The position numbers were made by a program, and so were the translations under genes. From Candidatus Tokpelaia sp. JSC161 (GTDB lineage Bacteria > Pseudomonadota > Alphaproteobacteria > Rhizobiales > Rhizobiaceae): a DNA stretch of 64,000 bases. The notes under the pieces are model-generated. The model ran no database searches. It saw only the letters and a list, made by a program, of their open reading frames with translations, and was not told where the DNA came from. The stretch covers positions 496,001-560,000 of the forward strand of contig QEND01000001.1 of assembly GCA_003331105.1 (NCBI GenBank), written 5' to 3'. Positions 38,715-48,405 of the stretch are shown here, piece after piece. How positions within the stretch are numbered: position 1 is the stretch's first letter; every line of letters begins with the position of its first letter.

Positions 38715-39416
38715 TCAATGTTTATCATAGTTTTTCCTTTTATAAAGACTCCAAAGATCAGACCTACGCGCTTGTGTTACAGATTCAGATTGTTCCTTAC
38801 GCCATTTCTTAACCTCACGATGATTCCCAGAAATCAAAATTTCAGGAATAGCCTGATTTTCAAAACATCGTGGCCTTGTATACTGAGGATATTCTAAAAG
38901 TCCGGTTTCAAAGCTCTCATCACTGCTTGATAGTACATTTCCCATGACACCAGGCAACAAGCGCACGACAGAATCGAGTATAACAAATACAGAAATCTCC
39001 CCACCGGATACAATGTAATCCCCAATAGAAACTTCTATCAAATTGCGAGCTTTAATAATCCGTTCATCAACGCCTTCAAAACGGCCACAAATAAAAAGGA
39101 CTTCTTTAAGAACAGAAATTTCACGTGCTAGGGATTGATTAAAAGAATCTCCCCGTGGACTCATAAGAAACCGCGGACAATTCAAAGGACCTGCATCAAT
39201 GGCTCTTGCTAAAATATCTGCTCGCATTACCATACCAGGACCTCCACCTGCTGGTCTATCATCAACAGAACAATGTCGATCTCTCGTAAAATCACGGAGA
39301 TAACGTGCTTCAAACGACCATATTCCTTTTTGTAACGCTCTCCCAGAAAGTGCATAAGCAAGAGGTCCAGGAAACATATCAGGATATAGCGTGAGAATTA
39401 CTGCATGAAATGCCAT
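38715..39416 (-). CDS. trmD: tRNA (guanine-N1)-methyltransferase
   Basis: SPOUT-family enzyme that makes m1G37 and so prevents frameshifting. Key regions: VILTLYPDMFPGPL at the N terminus, ADDRPAGGGPGMVMRAD-like segment (here VDDRPAGGGPGMVM), FICGRFEGVDERI and IGDYIVSGGE forming the trefoil-knot AdoMet site, and CFENQAIPEILISGNH in the C-terminal domain. ATG at 39416 (233 residues) is preceded by AAGGG; the GTG two codons earlier is less likely. Between rimM and rplS, as usual. Confidence 0.97.
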   Translation of the reverse strand: MAFHAVILTLYPDMFPGPLAYALSGRALQKGIWSFEARYLRDFTRDRHCSVDDRPAGGGPGMVMRADILARAIDAGPLNCPRFLMSPRGDSFNQSLAREISVLKEVLFICGRFEGVDERIIKARNLIEVSIGDYIVSGGEISVFVILDSVVRLLPGVMGNVLSSSDESFETGLLEYPQYTRPRCFENQAIPEILISGNHREVKKWRKEQSESVTQARRSDLWSLYKRKNYDKH

Positions 39417-39431
39417 CAACACCCTTTTACT

Positions 39432-39941
39432 TCAAAGACCTGCTGCAACAGGATCAACAATAATATTCTTAGATATTAGATCAATATCTAAAACAACCAC
39501 TTTCGTAAAAGGTATAAAATATTTTTTTTGACCTTCCCATATCAAAACCTCTAAAAGATCCCCACATCCAAAATTAAAAATTGCTGTGATATCACCAATT
39601 TTATTTCCTTTGAGATCAAGGACCACAAGACCTAAAAGATCTTCTTGGTAAAATTCTTCATTCTTCAGAGCAGGCAATTGTGCCCGATGAATAAATAACC
39701 TAACTCCCTTTCGCGCCTCCGCTCCAGCACGATCACGAATTTCTTTAAAACGGACAATCAAATCTTTTTTCTGCAACCTTAACGAGGCTACCTTATAAGA
39801 AGAACCTATCTTATCATAAAGAAATCCATAATCACCAAGGGCTAATGGATTTTCTGTAAAAGCCTGAACACGTACATCCCCATCTATTCCATGGGCACTT
39901 CCAATCACTGCCATTAAGACAGAGCCATGAGACTTTGACAT
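39432..39941 (-). CDS. rimM: 16S rRNA processing protein RimM
   Basis: Ribosome maturation factor that binds S19 in the 30S head. N-terminal beta-barrel domain (VLMAVIGSAHGIDGDVRVQAFTENP) and C-terminal PRC-barrel domain (EFYQEDLLGLVVLDLKGNKIGDI, then FIPFTKVVVLDID). Length 169. ATG at 39941; AAGG lies immediately upstream, only five bases after the rpmE stop. The usual upstream partner rpsP is missing, see the finding on the junction. Confidence 0.95.
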   Translation of the reverse strand: MSKSHGSVLMAVIGSAHGIDGDVRVQAFTENPLALGDYGFLYDKIGSSYKVASLRLQKKDLIVRFKEIRDRAGAEARKGVRLFIHRAQLPALKNEEFYQEDLLGLVVLDLKGNKIGDITAIFNFGCGDLLEVLIWEGQKKYFIPFTKVVVLDIDLISKNIIVDPVAAGL

Positions 39942-39946
39942 CCTTA

Positions 39947-40168
39947 TTATAAACCAAGACCACGAAAACGATTTTTAAATCTAGATACACGACCACCACG
40001 ATCGATAAGCGTTCGCGATCCACCTGTCCAGGCAGGATGAGTCCTTGGATCAATATCCAGATTCAGCACACTCTCTTCTCTCCCCCAAGTTGACCGAGTG
40101 AAATACTCTCTTCCATCAGTCATTACAACCTTAATAACATGATAATCAGGATGAATATTCTTTTTCAT
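39947..40168 (-). CDS. rpmE: 50S ribosomal protein L31 (C-minus type)
   Basis: 73 residues from the ATG at 40168 (GAGGAAG upstream), beginning [19 protein letters not shown] and containing [20 protein letters not shown] and the tail [17 protein letters not shown]. It lacks the zinc-binding CxxC pairs, matching the rhizobial L31, which needs no zinc. A longer start at 40204 would add residues outside the family. Divergent from the ABC exporter, with which it is a neighbour in other Rhizobiales. Confidence 0.96.
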   Translation of the reverse strand: MKKNIHPDYHVIKVVMTDGREYFTRSTWGREESVLNLDIDPRTHPAWTGGSRTLIDRGGRVSRFKNRFRGLGL

Positions 40169-40294
40169 TTCTATCACTTCCTCTTTAGCAAATTTAGCAG
40201 ACAAGTTTAGCGAAAATTAAAAATCAAAGTTCTTTAAAAACGATAACCTTCAGTGTACATCAGCATCATCCTTAGAACAAGGAGGATATACAGA

Positions 40295-42100
40295 ATGGCT
40301 CATTCCTTGAAAGACAAATTTAAATACAAAAAGAATCAATCCTCTTTTAAAGAACAACACCTTATAAAGATAAAGGCATTATCGATACTGTATCCTTATA
40401 TAAAACACTATAAACACCTCTTTTTCTTAGCTTTTATCAGTCTAACAGTCGCGGCTATCATCATGCTTCTCTTACCAATAGCCGTACGGCATATGATAGA
40501 TCAGCATTTTTTCAATCCAGATGGCATAAGCATAACCTCTTATTTCATCATACTATTCTTTCTTGCTGCTATATTAGGACTTGCATCATCGACCCGTTAC
40601 CACAGTGTTCTTACCTTAGGTGAAAAAATAGCTACAGATCTACGCTGTAATATTTTTAATCACATCATAAACCTTTCCCCTGCTTTTTACGACCGTTCTC
40701 ACTCTGGTGATATCATATCAAGGCTTTCCTCTGATATAACCTTAATTAAATACACGATCGGCTCAACAGTTTCTATTACACTCAGACACATACTCACAAT
40801 CGTTGGAGCCCTTTCCATGATGATTATAACAAGTCCCATGTTATCCGCTCTGGTACTGATTGTTATCCCTCTTGTCGTCCTTCCTCTCATTTTGCTTAGT
40901 CGCAAAGTACAGATCAGAACAAAATTAGCACAAAATGCACTTGCCCGTGCTAACGCAATTGCACATGAGAAAATAATAGCAATCCGAACGATTCAAGCAT
41001 TTAATGCTCAGTCTATTGCAAGCATGCAATACTCTCATCTTCTGAATCAATACCTTAAAGCAGCAGAATCATCAATTCTATCAAGAAGCTTGCTAACCGG
41101 CCTTACAATTTTTCTTATATCTGGAAGTGTCATAACTGTTGTATGGATTGGTTCGCATAATGTACTCAGTGGAAATATGTCCCAGGGGACTCTTGGACAG
41201 TTCATTTTATATGCTATTTTAGCAACAGGCTCTTTCGGCCAATTATCGGAGATAGGCGGAGAATTCGCTCAAGCCGCTGGAGCTACCGAACGGCTTGCAG
41301 AACTTTTAGAAGAAAAATCTTCTATTCAAATACCAATCAACGCAAAAAAATTACCGAATCCACCAAAAGGCTCTCTTCGTTTTGATAAGGTTAGCTTTAC
41401 CTATCCTTCTCATAGCACGAATCTTCCAGCAATCAATCAATTAACTTTTTCTGTAAAATCAGGAGAAACAGTCGCCATTGTTGGACCTTCTGGGGCTGGG
41501 AAAAGCACAATCTTCTCTTTGCTCCTTCGTTTTTACGATCCACAAAAGGGAAATATTTATATTGACGATATAAATTTACAACAAGCAGACCCCATCGACA
41601 TTCGTGCACGCATCGCCTATGTCGCACAGGAGACAACAATCTGTAGTGGCACGCTACGCCAAAATATTGCCTTTGGTAGAGAAATAAAAAACAGTGAGCT
41701 TGAAAAATCGGCGCAAGCCGCAAATGCTTATAATTTTATTATGTCATTAAAAGAAGGGTTTGATACTTCTCTTGGAGAACGTGGCATTACTCTTTCGGGT
41801 GGACAAAAACAACGAATCGCTCTCGCCCGTGCTCTTCTGTCTAAAGCACCAATCTTACTCCTTGACGAAGCCACCTCAGCACTCGATGCAGAAAGCGAAA
41901 GATTCGTTCAAATAGCTCTCAACACAATTATGAAAAGCTGTACCACAGTCATTATTGCCCATCGTTTAGCAACTATCTTAAAGGCTGATAGAATCCTTGT
42001 CATGGATCATGGTAAAATCATAGAAGAAGGAACCCACAATACGCTTATAGCACAAAACGGGCTATACACACGTCTAGCAAAATTACAATTTTTCTCTTAA
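40295..42100 (+). CDS. ABC exporter, fused transmembrane and ATPase domains (MsbA-like)
   Basis: Half-transporter of 601 residues from the ATG at 40295, set by GGAGG about nine bases upstream. Six membrane helices (about 45-320) including PIAVRHMIDQHFF after the first and LTRS-type cytoplasmic coupling region YDRSHSGDIISRLSSDI; then the ATPase with Walker A GPSGAGKST, signature LSGGQKQR, Walker B ILLLDEATSALD and the switch histidine in IAHRL. The family covers lipid A flippases, drug exporters and peptide exporters; this type, beside rpmE, is widespread in Rhizobiales as a multidrug/lipid exporter. The substrate cannot be told. Confidence 0.9.
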   Translation: MAHSLKDKFKYKKNQSSFKEQHLIKIKALSILYPYIKHYKHLFFLAFISLTVAAIIMLLLPIAVRHMIDQHFFNPDGISITSYFIILFFLAAILGLASSTRYHSVLTLGEKIATDLRCNIFNHIINLSPAFYDRSHSGDIISRLSSDITLIKYTIGSTVSITLRHILTIVGALSMMIITSPMLSALVLIVIPLVVLPLILLSRKVQIRTKLAQNALARANAIAHEKIIAIRTIQAFNAQSIASMQYSHLLNQYLKAAESSILSRSLLTGLTIFLISGSVITVVWIGSHNVLSGNMSQGTLGQFILYAILATGSFGQLSEIGGEFAQAAGATERLAELLEEKSSIQIPINAKKLPNPPKGSLRFDKVSFTYPSHSTNLPAINQLTFSVKSGETVAIVGPSGAGKSTIFSLLLRFYDPQKGNIYIDDINLQQADPIDIRARIAYVAQETTICSGTLRQNIAFGREIKNSELEKSAQAANAYNFIMSLKEGFDTSLGERGITLSGGQKQRIALARALLSKAPILLLDEATSALDAESERFVQIALNTIMKSCTTVIIAHRLATILKADRILVMDHGKIIEEGTHNTLIAQNGLYTRLAKLQFFS

Positions 42101-42120
42101 GGATATTCGAAAAAGATAAA

Positions 42121-42197
<77 letters not shown>

Positions 42198-42350
42198 AAC
42201 TCAAAAAAGCGATAAAAGAACCTTTTTACAAAAGCAAGACATAAATAAAAAATATTCGCTTTTCCCTCTTGCTTAAAAAGCTCGAATCTAAATTCTCAAT
42301 TTCTTATCTGGACATCAAAAATTAAATACTATAATAGACATAAAAAATCC

Positions 42351-42426
<76 letters not shown>

Positions 42427-42603
42427 AAATGTCTCGTCATAAATTCACTATCACTTATCTGCATCATCAAAAGCAGAATGCACAACTTATCTCGCATAGC
42501 CATTCCTGCCACTTAATCATGAAAAAAACCAGCTTAAAAAGTATTAATAAGTTGATAGGAAAAAATAGATTTTTCAACATATATCATGCGAAACTATTTC
42601 CAG

Positions 42604-42630
42604 TTTTTCTCTTGAAGCTAAAGAGAAAAA
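42604..42630. repeat. Perfect 10-bp inverted repeat upstream of argB
   Basis: TTTTTCTCTT (42604-42613) and AAGAGAAAAA (42621-42630) form a perfect hairpin with a seven-base loop, 25 bases before the argB start. The 3' side is A-rich, so in the plus direction it is not a classical terminator; in the minus direction the stem is followed by T-poor sequence. It could be a leader hairpin or simply chance in AT-rich DNA. Confidence 0.35.
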
Positions 42631-42655
42631 GAAAAAAATACTGAGAGATCACTCT

Positions 42656-43555
42656 ATGTCAAACGAGAAAAAAACAGGTATTTATGCACAACAAGCCCAA
42701 TTGCTTGCAGCGGCCCTTCCATATATGCAGCGCTATGAAAATAAAACGGTTGTAGTGAAATACGGAGGACATGCTATGGGCAATCCTCAGCTTGGCCGTG
42801 CCTTCGCCCGTGACATAGCCTTATTAAAGCAATCAGGGATTAACCCTATTGTCGTTCATGGAGGTGGACCACAAATTGCTACTATGCTTCACAAACTAGG
42901 ACAGGAATCCCGCTTTGAAAACGGATTACGCGTTACTGACTCTCAAACGGTTGAGATTGTCGAAATGGTTCTTGCTGGTTCTATTAATAAAGAAATAGTT
43001 GCTATGATCAACGCCGAAGGTGAATGGGCCATTGGCTTATGCGGTAAAGACGGGAATATGGTTTTTGCTGAAAAAGCGCATAAAATTTATGTAGACCCAA
43101 TTTCTCATACAGAACGAATCATTGATCTTGGATTTGTCGGAGAACCAGTAGAAGTTGATCGCACCTTACTCGATCTTCTTGCTCGCTCAGAAATGATCCC
43201 TGTCATTGCACCCATTGCTCCAGGACGCGATGGACATACTTACAATATCAACGCTGATACATTCGCTGGAGCTATCGCTGGAGCATTAGCAGCAAAGCGC
43301 CTCTTATTCCTCACAGACGTTTCTGGTGTCCTTGATAAAAGTGGGAATTTTCTTAAAGAATTAAAAGTGACAGAAGCTCAGATCTTCATCAAAGAAGGAA
43401 CTATTTCTGGTGGCATGATTCCTAAAATTGAGACCTGTATTCAAGCAATCCAGCGTGGAGTAGAAGGAGTCGTGATCCTCAATGGAAAAACCGCTCATTC
43501 CATTTTACTTGAGCTGTTTACAGAAAAAGGAGCAGGGACACTCATTACACCATGA
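42656..43555 (+). CDS. argB: Acetylglutamate kinase
   Basis: Phosphorylates N-acetylglutamate in arginine synthesis. Amino-acid-kinase fold: [56 protein letters not shown] (given in parts: [12 protein letters not shown] and [12 protein letters not shown]), and [16 protein letters not shown]. Length 299 residues, in line with the arginine-sensitive hexameric type with an N-terminal helix ([17 protein letters not shown]). No other arg gene is in the window. The usual rhizobial upstream neighbour engB is not seen. Confidence 0.97.
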   Translation: MSNEKKTGIYAQQAQLLAAALPYMQRYENKTVVVKYGGHAMGNPQLGRAFARDIALLKQSGINPIVVHGGGPQIATMLHKLGQESRFENGLRVTDSQTVEIVEMVLAGSINKEIVAMINAEGEWAIGLCGKDGNMVFAEKAHKIYVDPISHTERIIDLGFVGEPVEVDRTLLDLLARSEMIPVIAPIAPGRDGHTYNINADTFAGAIAGALAAKRLLFLTDVSGVLDKSGNFLKELKVTEAQIFIKEGTISGGMIPKIETCIQAIQRGVEGVVILNGKTAHSILLELFTEKGAGTLITP

Positions 43556-43586
43556 GATTCACACTCAATTTAAATCTAAAGAGACA

Positions 43587-44129
43587 ATGATGATCTTCAA
43601 AAGTTCTTTTTTTTCCAAATTCATAATCATTTTAAACTCCATGATACCTCATCTTCTTTTAGAAACACAGCATCCAGCAGTGAACATCACTTCAAACGGA
43701 AATCAACTCCCACGATTTGCCAGCTTAAAAGCACATCGGGTCAACGTCAGAGTTGGACCAGATAAAAACAAATATAACATCCTATGGTCCTACACGAAAG
43801 AAGGATTACCAGTAGAAATTATTCAAGAATATGATAATTGGCGGCGTATTCGAGATAGCGATGGAGACTCTGGTTGGATTCATAACGCATTACTTTCAAA
43901 ACAACGTACTGTCATCATAACTCCTTGGCAAAAAGATAAAAGTGGACTAAGCCCTATGCGCAAAGAACCTTCTGATCAAGCAAAGATCGTTGCTCACATA
44001 GAATCCGGGGTCATTGGAAAAATTCGCCAATGCACGGGGATATGGTGTCAGATAGAAATAGAAAAAAGACATGGATGGTTAAAACAAATTCAACTTTGGG
44101 GCGTTTCTCCAGGAGAAAAAATTTTCTAA
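43587..44129 (+). CDS. Exported bacterial SH3-domain protein (SH3_4/DUF1058 type)
   Basis: About 180 residues from the ATG pair at 43587/43590. An N-terminal hydrophobic segment (about 8-25, FFSKFIIILNSMIPHLLL) looks like a signal peptide or anchor. Two SH3-like repeats follow: AHRVNVRVGPDKNKYNILW ... NWRRIRDSDGDSGWIHNALL (about 47-110), and LSPMRKEPSDQAKIVAHIES ... GWLKQIQLWG (about 115-175). Such proteins are common and uncharacterised in Rhizobiales, probably binding peptidoglycan in the periplasm. A longer frame starting inside argB at 43482 is not credible. It follows argB by about 30 bases and converges on coaD. Confidence 0.82.
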   Translation: MMIFKSSFFSKFIIILNSMIPHLLLETQHPAVNITSNGNQLPRFASLKAHRVNVRVGPDKNKYNILWSYTKEGLPVEIIQEYDNWRRIRDSDGDSGWIHNALLSKQRTVIITPWQKDKSGLSPMRKEPSDQAKIVAHIESGVIGKIRQCTGIWCQIEIEKRHGWLKQIQLWGVSPGEKIF

Positions 44130-44156
44130 AAAGAAAAGAAGATTTCTTGCTATCTT

Positions 44157-44660
44157 TTAAAGAAAAGAATTGTATTTTTTATTCAGGGCAGAAACTATAC
44201 CCTCTGGAACAAAGTGTGAAACATCACCATGCATAGCTGCAATCTGCCGGACCAGCGTAGCACTAATCATCTTTACAGATGGAGGAGCTAGCAAAAAAAC
44301 TGTCTGTATATTTGGAGCTAAAAGTCTATTCATTTCTGCAAGTCGCATTTCATAATCAAGATCAGAGCCATCGCGCAACCCACGAATCAGAAGACAAGCC
44401 CCTATTTCCTTCGCCTTATCAACCAGAAGATTATCAAAAGTAATGATATCAAGACGATCAGCCTTATCAAAAAAGACTTCTTTTGATACTGAATCAATCA
44501 GTTCTAGTCGCTCTTTCAATGTAAAAAAAAATTGTTTATCTGAATGAAGACCAACAGCAATAGTAATTCTTTCTGCAACGCTAAAACTAGCACGTAACAC
44601 TTCAATATGTCCGTTAGTCATTGGATCAAATGATCCAGCATAAATAGCATAACGCTCCAT
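44157..44660 (-). CDS. coaD: Phosphopantetheine adenylyltransferase
   Basis: Penultimate step of coenzyme A synthesis. Nucleotidyltransferase fold with AIYAGSFDPMTNGHIEVL (TxGH at 15-18), GLHSDKQFFFTLKERLELI and CLLIRGLRDGSDLDYEMRLAEMN, and the C-terminal ISATLVRQIA motif, which matches the ISSTxVR adenylate-site signature. ATG at 44660 (167 residues) is preceded by GAGAGG; the ORF from 44684 adds eight residues outside the family. Directly downstream of gyrA, as in other Rhizobiales. Confidence 0.97.
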   Translation of the reverse strand: MERYAIYAGSFDPMTNGHIEVLRASFSVAERITIAVGLHSDKQFFFTLKERLELIDSVSKEVFFDKADRLDIITFDNLLVDKAKEIGACLLIRGLRDGSDLDYEMRLAEMNRLLAPNIQTVFLLAPPSVKMISATLVRQIAAMHGDVSHFVPEGIVSALNKKYNSFL

Positions 44661-44712
44661 ACAAGCCTCTCGTTGCATTTGCATAGATACTTCTCACCTC
44701 AAACACACTGTG

Positions 44713-47442
44713 TTATTTTAACTCACAATCTTTTTCCTCTTTTTCAACATTCATGTCCAATATCGGCTGAACAGAAACAACCTTGTCATCGGAAGCCATC
44801 TTAAAAATAAGAACCCCCTTTGTAATACGACCGCTCATAGGAATATCTTCAACAAGAACACGAATGAGCTGTCCAGTCTTCGAAACAAGCATAATCTGAT
44901 CATCTGATTTAACAGGCAAAACGGCTACAATTTTACCAATCTTACACATTTGAGAGCTATCTGTGAGCTTAACACCTTTACCACCCCGGCCTGAGATACG
45001 GAAAGAATAGGAAGACACACGCTTCCCAAAACCAAACTCACTCACAATGAAAAGCATCTGCTCACGTAAGCGTAATTCCTTATAGCACTCTTCATTGAGT
45101 CCTCTAGAGAAAGGAATATCATTTGTATGAGAGCCATAAGATAAAGCGCGTCTCTCAGCCAAAGAATGCTTGATGTAAGCTCTTCGCTTGTCAAGGGGTA
45201 CATTGACATGAGAAAGAATAGCTAGAGAAATAACCCTGTCATCCTTATTCACAGAAATACCACGTACACCAATAGAATGACGACCTGCAAAAACACGTAT
45301 ATCACCCACAGGAAAACGAATACACTGCCCCTTCTCTGTTGTTAGCAAAACATCATCATCCAGTTTACAAATCGTAACGGAAAGAATCTCATCTCTCTTT
45401 TCCTCTAATCTCATAGCAATCTTGCCATTACGATTAAAGGGTATACAAGATCCAAGCTTATTCCGTCTGACAGTTCCACGATTTGTTAAAAATACTATAT
45501 AAAAAGAACTCAAGCTTTTTATATCTTCCGGTAAAGCCATAACACTCGTAATACGCTCACCTTTTTCCAAAGGAAAAATATTAATAATGGCTCTACCATA
45601 TGAATATGGATTGCCAATCGGTAACCGCCAAACCTTCTCCTTATAAACCATACCACGCGAGGAAAAAAAAAGAACAGATTGATATGTACTAACAATACAA
45701 AGCTGCTTTACAAAATCCTCAGATCTTATTGCCATACCAGAGCGCCCTTTACCTCCACGTCGCTGCGCACGATAAATAGAAAGAGGAACCCGCTTTATAT
45801 ACCCCCTAAAACTCAGCGTTACTACCATATCTTCACGTGCTATGAAATCTTCATCCTCACAATCAAAACTCTCTTCATTCAGACAAGTACGCCGCTCAGT
45901 AGAAAAAGCATCACGTATAACAATTAGCTCATCCTTAATAAGACTTAAAATACGCGACCGTGAAGCAAGAACATCAAGATAATGAGCAATATCTTTTCCA
46001 AGCAGACTTAACTCATCAGAAATTTCATAACGGCCTACTGCTGTAAGACGTTGTAAACGCAAATCAAGAATAAAACGAGCTTGTTTCTCGGAAAGAGAAT
46101 AAATACTATCATCACGAATGACATGCCGGGGATCATCAATAAGCTTAATTAAAAGGGAAATATCAGAAGCAACCCAAGCACGCTCCATTAATTGATCCCT
46201 TGCCGTTGTAGGATTAGACGCTGTACGAATAATAGAAATTACGTCATCAATGTTAGCAACAGCAATGGCAAGACCAACAAGCATATCAGCATGCTCTCTA
46301 GCCTTAGCCAAAAGATATTTCGTCCGACGACTAACAACCTCTTCCCGAAAAGATATAAAAGCATGTAATATGTTAAGCAACCCCATTTTCTCTGGACGCC
46401 TACCATTCAAGGCTACCATATTACAACCAAATGAAGTTTGTAAAGGTGTATAACGATACAGCTGATTTAAAACGACATCAACAATGACATCACGCTTTAA
46501 ATCAAGAACAACACGATACCCATCACGATCAGACTCATCTCGTAAATCGGCAATCCCTTCTATACGCTTTTCACGAACCAATGCAGCAATCTTCTCTATC
46601 ATAGAGGCTTTATTCACCTGATAAGGAATCTCAGTTACTACAATCGCCTTGCGATCATTCGTAGTAGTTTCAACCTGTATCTTAGCACGCACAAAAAGAA
46701 TACCACGACCCGTTTCATAGGCAGAGCGAATCCCCTTTTTTCCTAAAATAATACCACCAGTTGGAAAATCTGGCCCCGGAAGAATTTCCATGATCTCTTC
46801 AAGAGAAAGAGACGGATCTTCAATCAAAGCAATACAAGCATTAACGACTTCTTTCAAATTATGCGGTGGAATATTTGTTGCCATACCAACCGCAATCCCT
46901 CCAGATCCATTCACAAGAAGATTAGGAAAACGGACAGGAAGAACAACTGGTTCTTTTACCAACCCATCATAAGTAGGCTGGAAATCAACTGTTTCTTTAT
47001 CAAGATCAACAAGAAATGTTTCTGAAATCTTTTCAAGTCGGCACTCAGTGTAGCGCATAGCCGCAGCAGAATCTCCGTCAATTGAACCGAAGTTTCCCTG
47101 TCCGTCTACAAATGGATCCCGTAACGAAAAATTTTGTGCCAGACGTACCAATGCATCATAAATTGAAGCATCACCATGTGGATGATACTTCCCCATAACC
47201 TCACCAACTACACCAGCTGACTTACGGTAAGGCTTATTCCAATGCAGCCCCATTTGATTCATAGCGTATAAAATACGTCTATGCACAGGTTTCAAGCCAT
47301 CTCGAACATCGGGCAAGGCACGAGAAACGATCACGCTCATAGCATAATCAAGATAAGAACGCTGCATCTCATCAATGAGATTAACAGGTTCAACACCCTT
47401 CACAACATCTCTAGTTTCTGGTGAAAACATTCGATCACTCAC
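44713..47442 (-). CDS. gyrA: DNA gyrase subunit A
   Basis: Breaks and rejoins DNA in the GyrA2GyrB2 complex that introduces negative supercoils. The catalytic tyrosine is Tyr131 in [14 protein letters not shown]. The winged-helix region reads [20 protein letters not shown]; Ala92 corresponds to E. coli Ser83 and Asp96 to Asp87. The C-terminal beta-pinwheel begins around residue 535 and carries an intact GyrA box QRRGGKG, expected for a true gyrase rather than topo IV. Length 909 residues. The start is a GTG at 47442 without a clear ribosome-binding site; an ATG four codons in (47430) is an alternative. coaD follows by about 50 bases. Confidence 0.97.
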   Translation of the reverse strand: MSDRMFSPETRDVVKGVEPVNLIDEMQRSYLDYAMSVIVSRALPDVRDGLKPVHRRILYAMNQMGLHWNKPYRKSAGVVGEVMGKYHPHGDASIYDALVRLAQNFSLRDPFVDGQGNFGSIDGDSAAAMRYTECRLEKISETFLVDLDKETVDFQPTYDGLVKEPVVLPVRFPNLLVNGSGGIAVGMATNIPPHNLKEVVNACIALIEDPSLSLEEIMEILPGPDFPTGGIILGKKGIRSAYETGRGILFVRAKIQVETTTNDRKAIVVTEIPYQVNKASMIEKIAALVREKRIEGIADLRDESDRDGYRVVLDLKRDVIVDVVLNQLYRYTPLQTSFGCNMVALNGRRPEKMGLLNILHAFISFREEVVSRRTKYLLAKAREHADMLVGLAIAVANIDDVISIIRTASNPTTARDQLMERAWVASDISLLIKLIDDPRHVIRDDSIYSLSEKQARFILDLRLQRLTAVGRYEISDELSLLGKDIAHYLDVLASRSRILSLIKDELIVIRDAFSTERRTCLNEESFDCEDEDFIAREDMVVTLSFRGYIKRVPLSIYRAQRRGGKGRSGMAIRSEDFVKQLCIVSTYQSVLFFSSRGMVYKEKVWRLPIGNPYSYGRAIINIFPLEKGERITSVMALPEDIKSLSSFYIVFLTNRGTVRRNKLGSCIPFNRNGKIAMRLEEKRDEILSVTICKLDDDVLLTTEKGQCIRFPVGDIRVFAGRHSIGVRGISVNKDDRVISLAILSHVNVPLDKRRAYIKHSLAERRALSYGSHTNDIPFSRGLNEECYKELRLREQMLFIVSEFGFGKRVSSYSFRISGRGGKGVKLTDSSQMCKIGKIVAVLPVKSDDQIMLVSKTGQLIRVLVEDIPMSGRITKGVLIFKMASDDKVVSVQPILDMNVEKEEKDCELK

Positions 47443-47613
47443 AGACGCAACAAATTCTCAAAAAATAAGACTCAACATATATTGTCACGTTATACTCAAT
47501 AAGCATTTAAAATGCCAAGCTGATCATTCTTAAAATACAAAAAAAAGATCATTTTTTCAAAAAAAAGCATAGTGAAACAAAAAAGAAACAATCAAAGCTC
47601 ACATGAGATGAAG

Positions 47614-47626
47614 ACTCATGATGAGT
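47614..47626. promoter_or_regulatory. 13-bp perfect dyad in the gyrA-marC divergent gap
   Basis: ACTCAT-G-ATGAGT, a perfect palindrome with one central base, lies in the 266-base AT-rich gap between divergent gyrA and marC, 83 bases before marC. It could be a repressor operator; there is no second copy in the gap and no adjacent regulator. The remaining gap holds A- and T-tracts and I see no gene in it. Confidence 0.25.
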
Positions 47627-47708
47627 TATATTCTCAATAGACACAAAACAGCCTTTCTTTCCACTAGACTATCAATTCTTATTCAAGAAATTCAATGAGA
47701 CAAGCACT

Positions 47709-48341
47709 ATGTTACCGGATGACAGTTGGCTCAATGCTTTTATCACGCTTCTTGTGATTCTTGACCCTGCAGGATTGATACCGATTTTCCTCGGATTAAC
47801 AGCTGAGATGAGCCAAAACGAACGGCGCCAAACAGCCATCATCGCTTCATTTCTTTCCTTCGGAATACTCGCAACATTCACACTTGCCGGCTTACAAATA
47901 CTAGCAATATTAGGAATATCATTCGGAGCTTTTCGTATTGCAGGAGGGATTCTTCTTTTCTTTATTGCTTTTGAAATGATTTTCGAAAAACGTATAGAAC
48001 GTAAGAAAAAAACCGTCAAAGTTGCTATTACACGTGGACATATCCGAAATATTGCTGCTTTTCCCCTAGCAATCCCTTTACTTGCCGGACCAGGTACAAT
48101 TTCTGCAACAATTTTAATGGCTAGAAAACACTACAACTTATATGGCGTTATCAGTACTTTACTAGTAGTACTCGGAGCTATTCTTATAGCCTATCTCTTT
48201 ATGAGGATGGCTTCGCCTATTGAAAAGCTTCTCGGTGAAACAGGACGTTCAATTGTCACAAGACTCTTTGGTGTTTTATTAGCAGCTCTTGCTATTCAAT
48301 TTATCGCCGATGGAATGAATAATCTCTTTCGCCCGTCCTGA
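47709..48341 (+). CDS. MarC family (UPF0056) integral membrane protein
   Basis: 210 residues with six hydrophobic segments, built as two related halves. Family landmarks: ITLLVILDPAGLIPIFLGLT at the N terminus, AFRIAGGILLFFIAFEMIFE, and IAAFPLAIPLLAGPGTISA, then the C-terminal LLAALAIQFIADGMNN. The function is unsettled; early claims of a role in multiple antibiotic resistance were not upheld for E. coli MarC. Single gene, divergent from gyrA. Confidence 0.9.
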   Translation: MLPDDSWLNAFITLLVILDPAGLIPIFLGLTAEMSQNERRQTAIIASFLSFGILATFTLAGLQILAILGISFGAFRIAGGILLFFIAFEMIFEKRIERKKKTVKVAITRGHIRNIAAFPLAIPLLAGPGTISATILMARKHYNLYGVISTLLVVLGAILIAYLFMRMASPIEKLLGETGRSIVTRLFGVLLAALAIQFIADGMNNLFRPS

Positions 48342-48405
48342 TCACCTATCGCTTTGCGACAAAAGCCAAACCCATCCAAAAAAGTGAAGACACAGATTCC
48401 TATTC

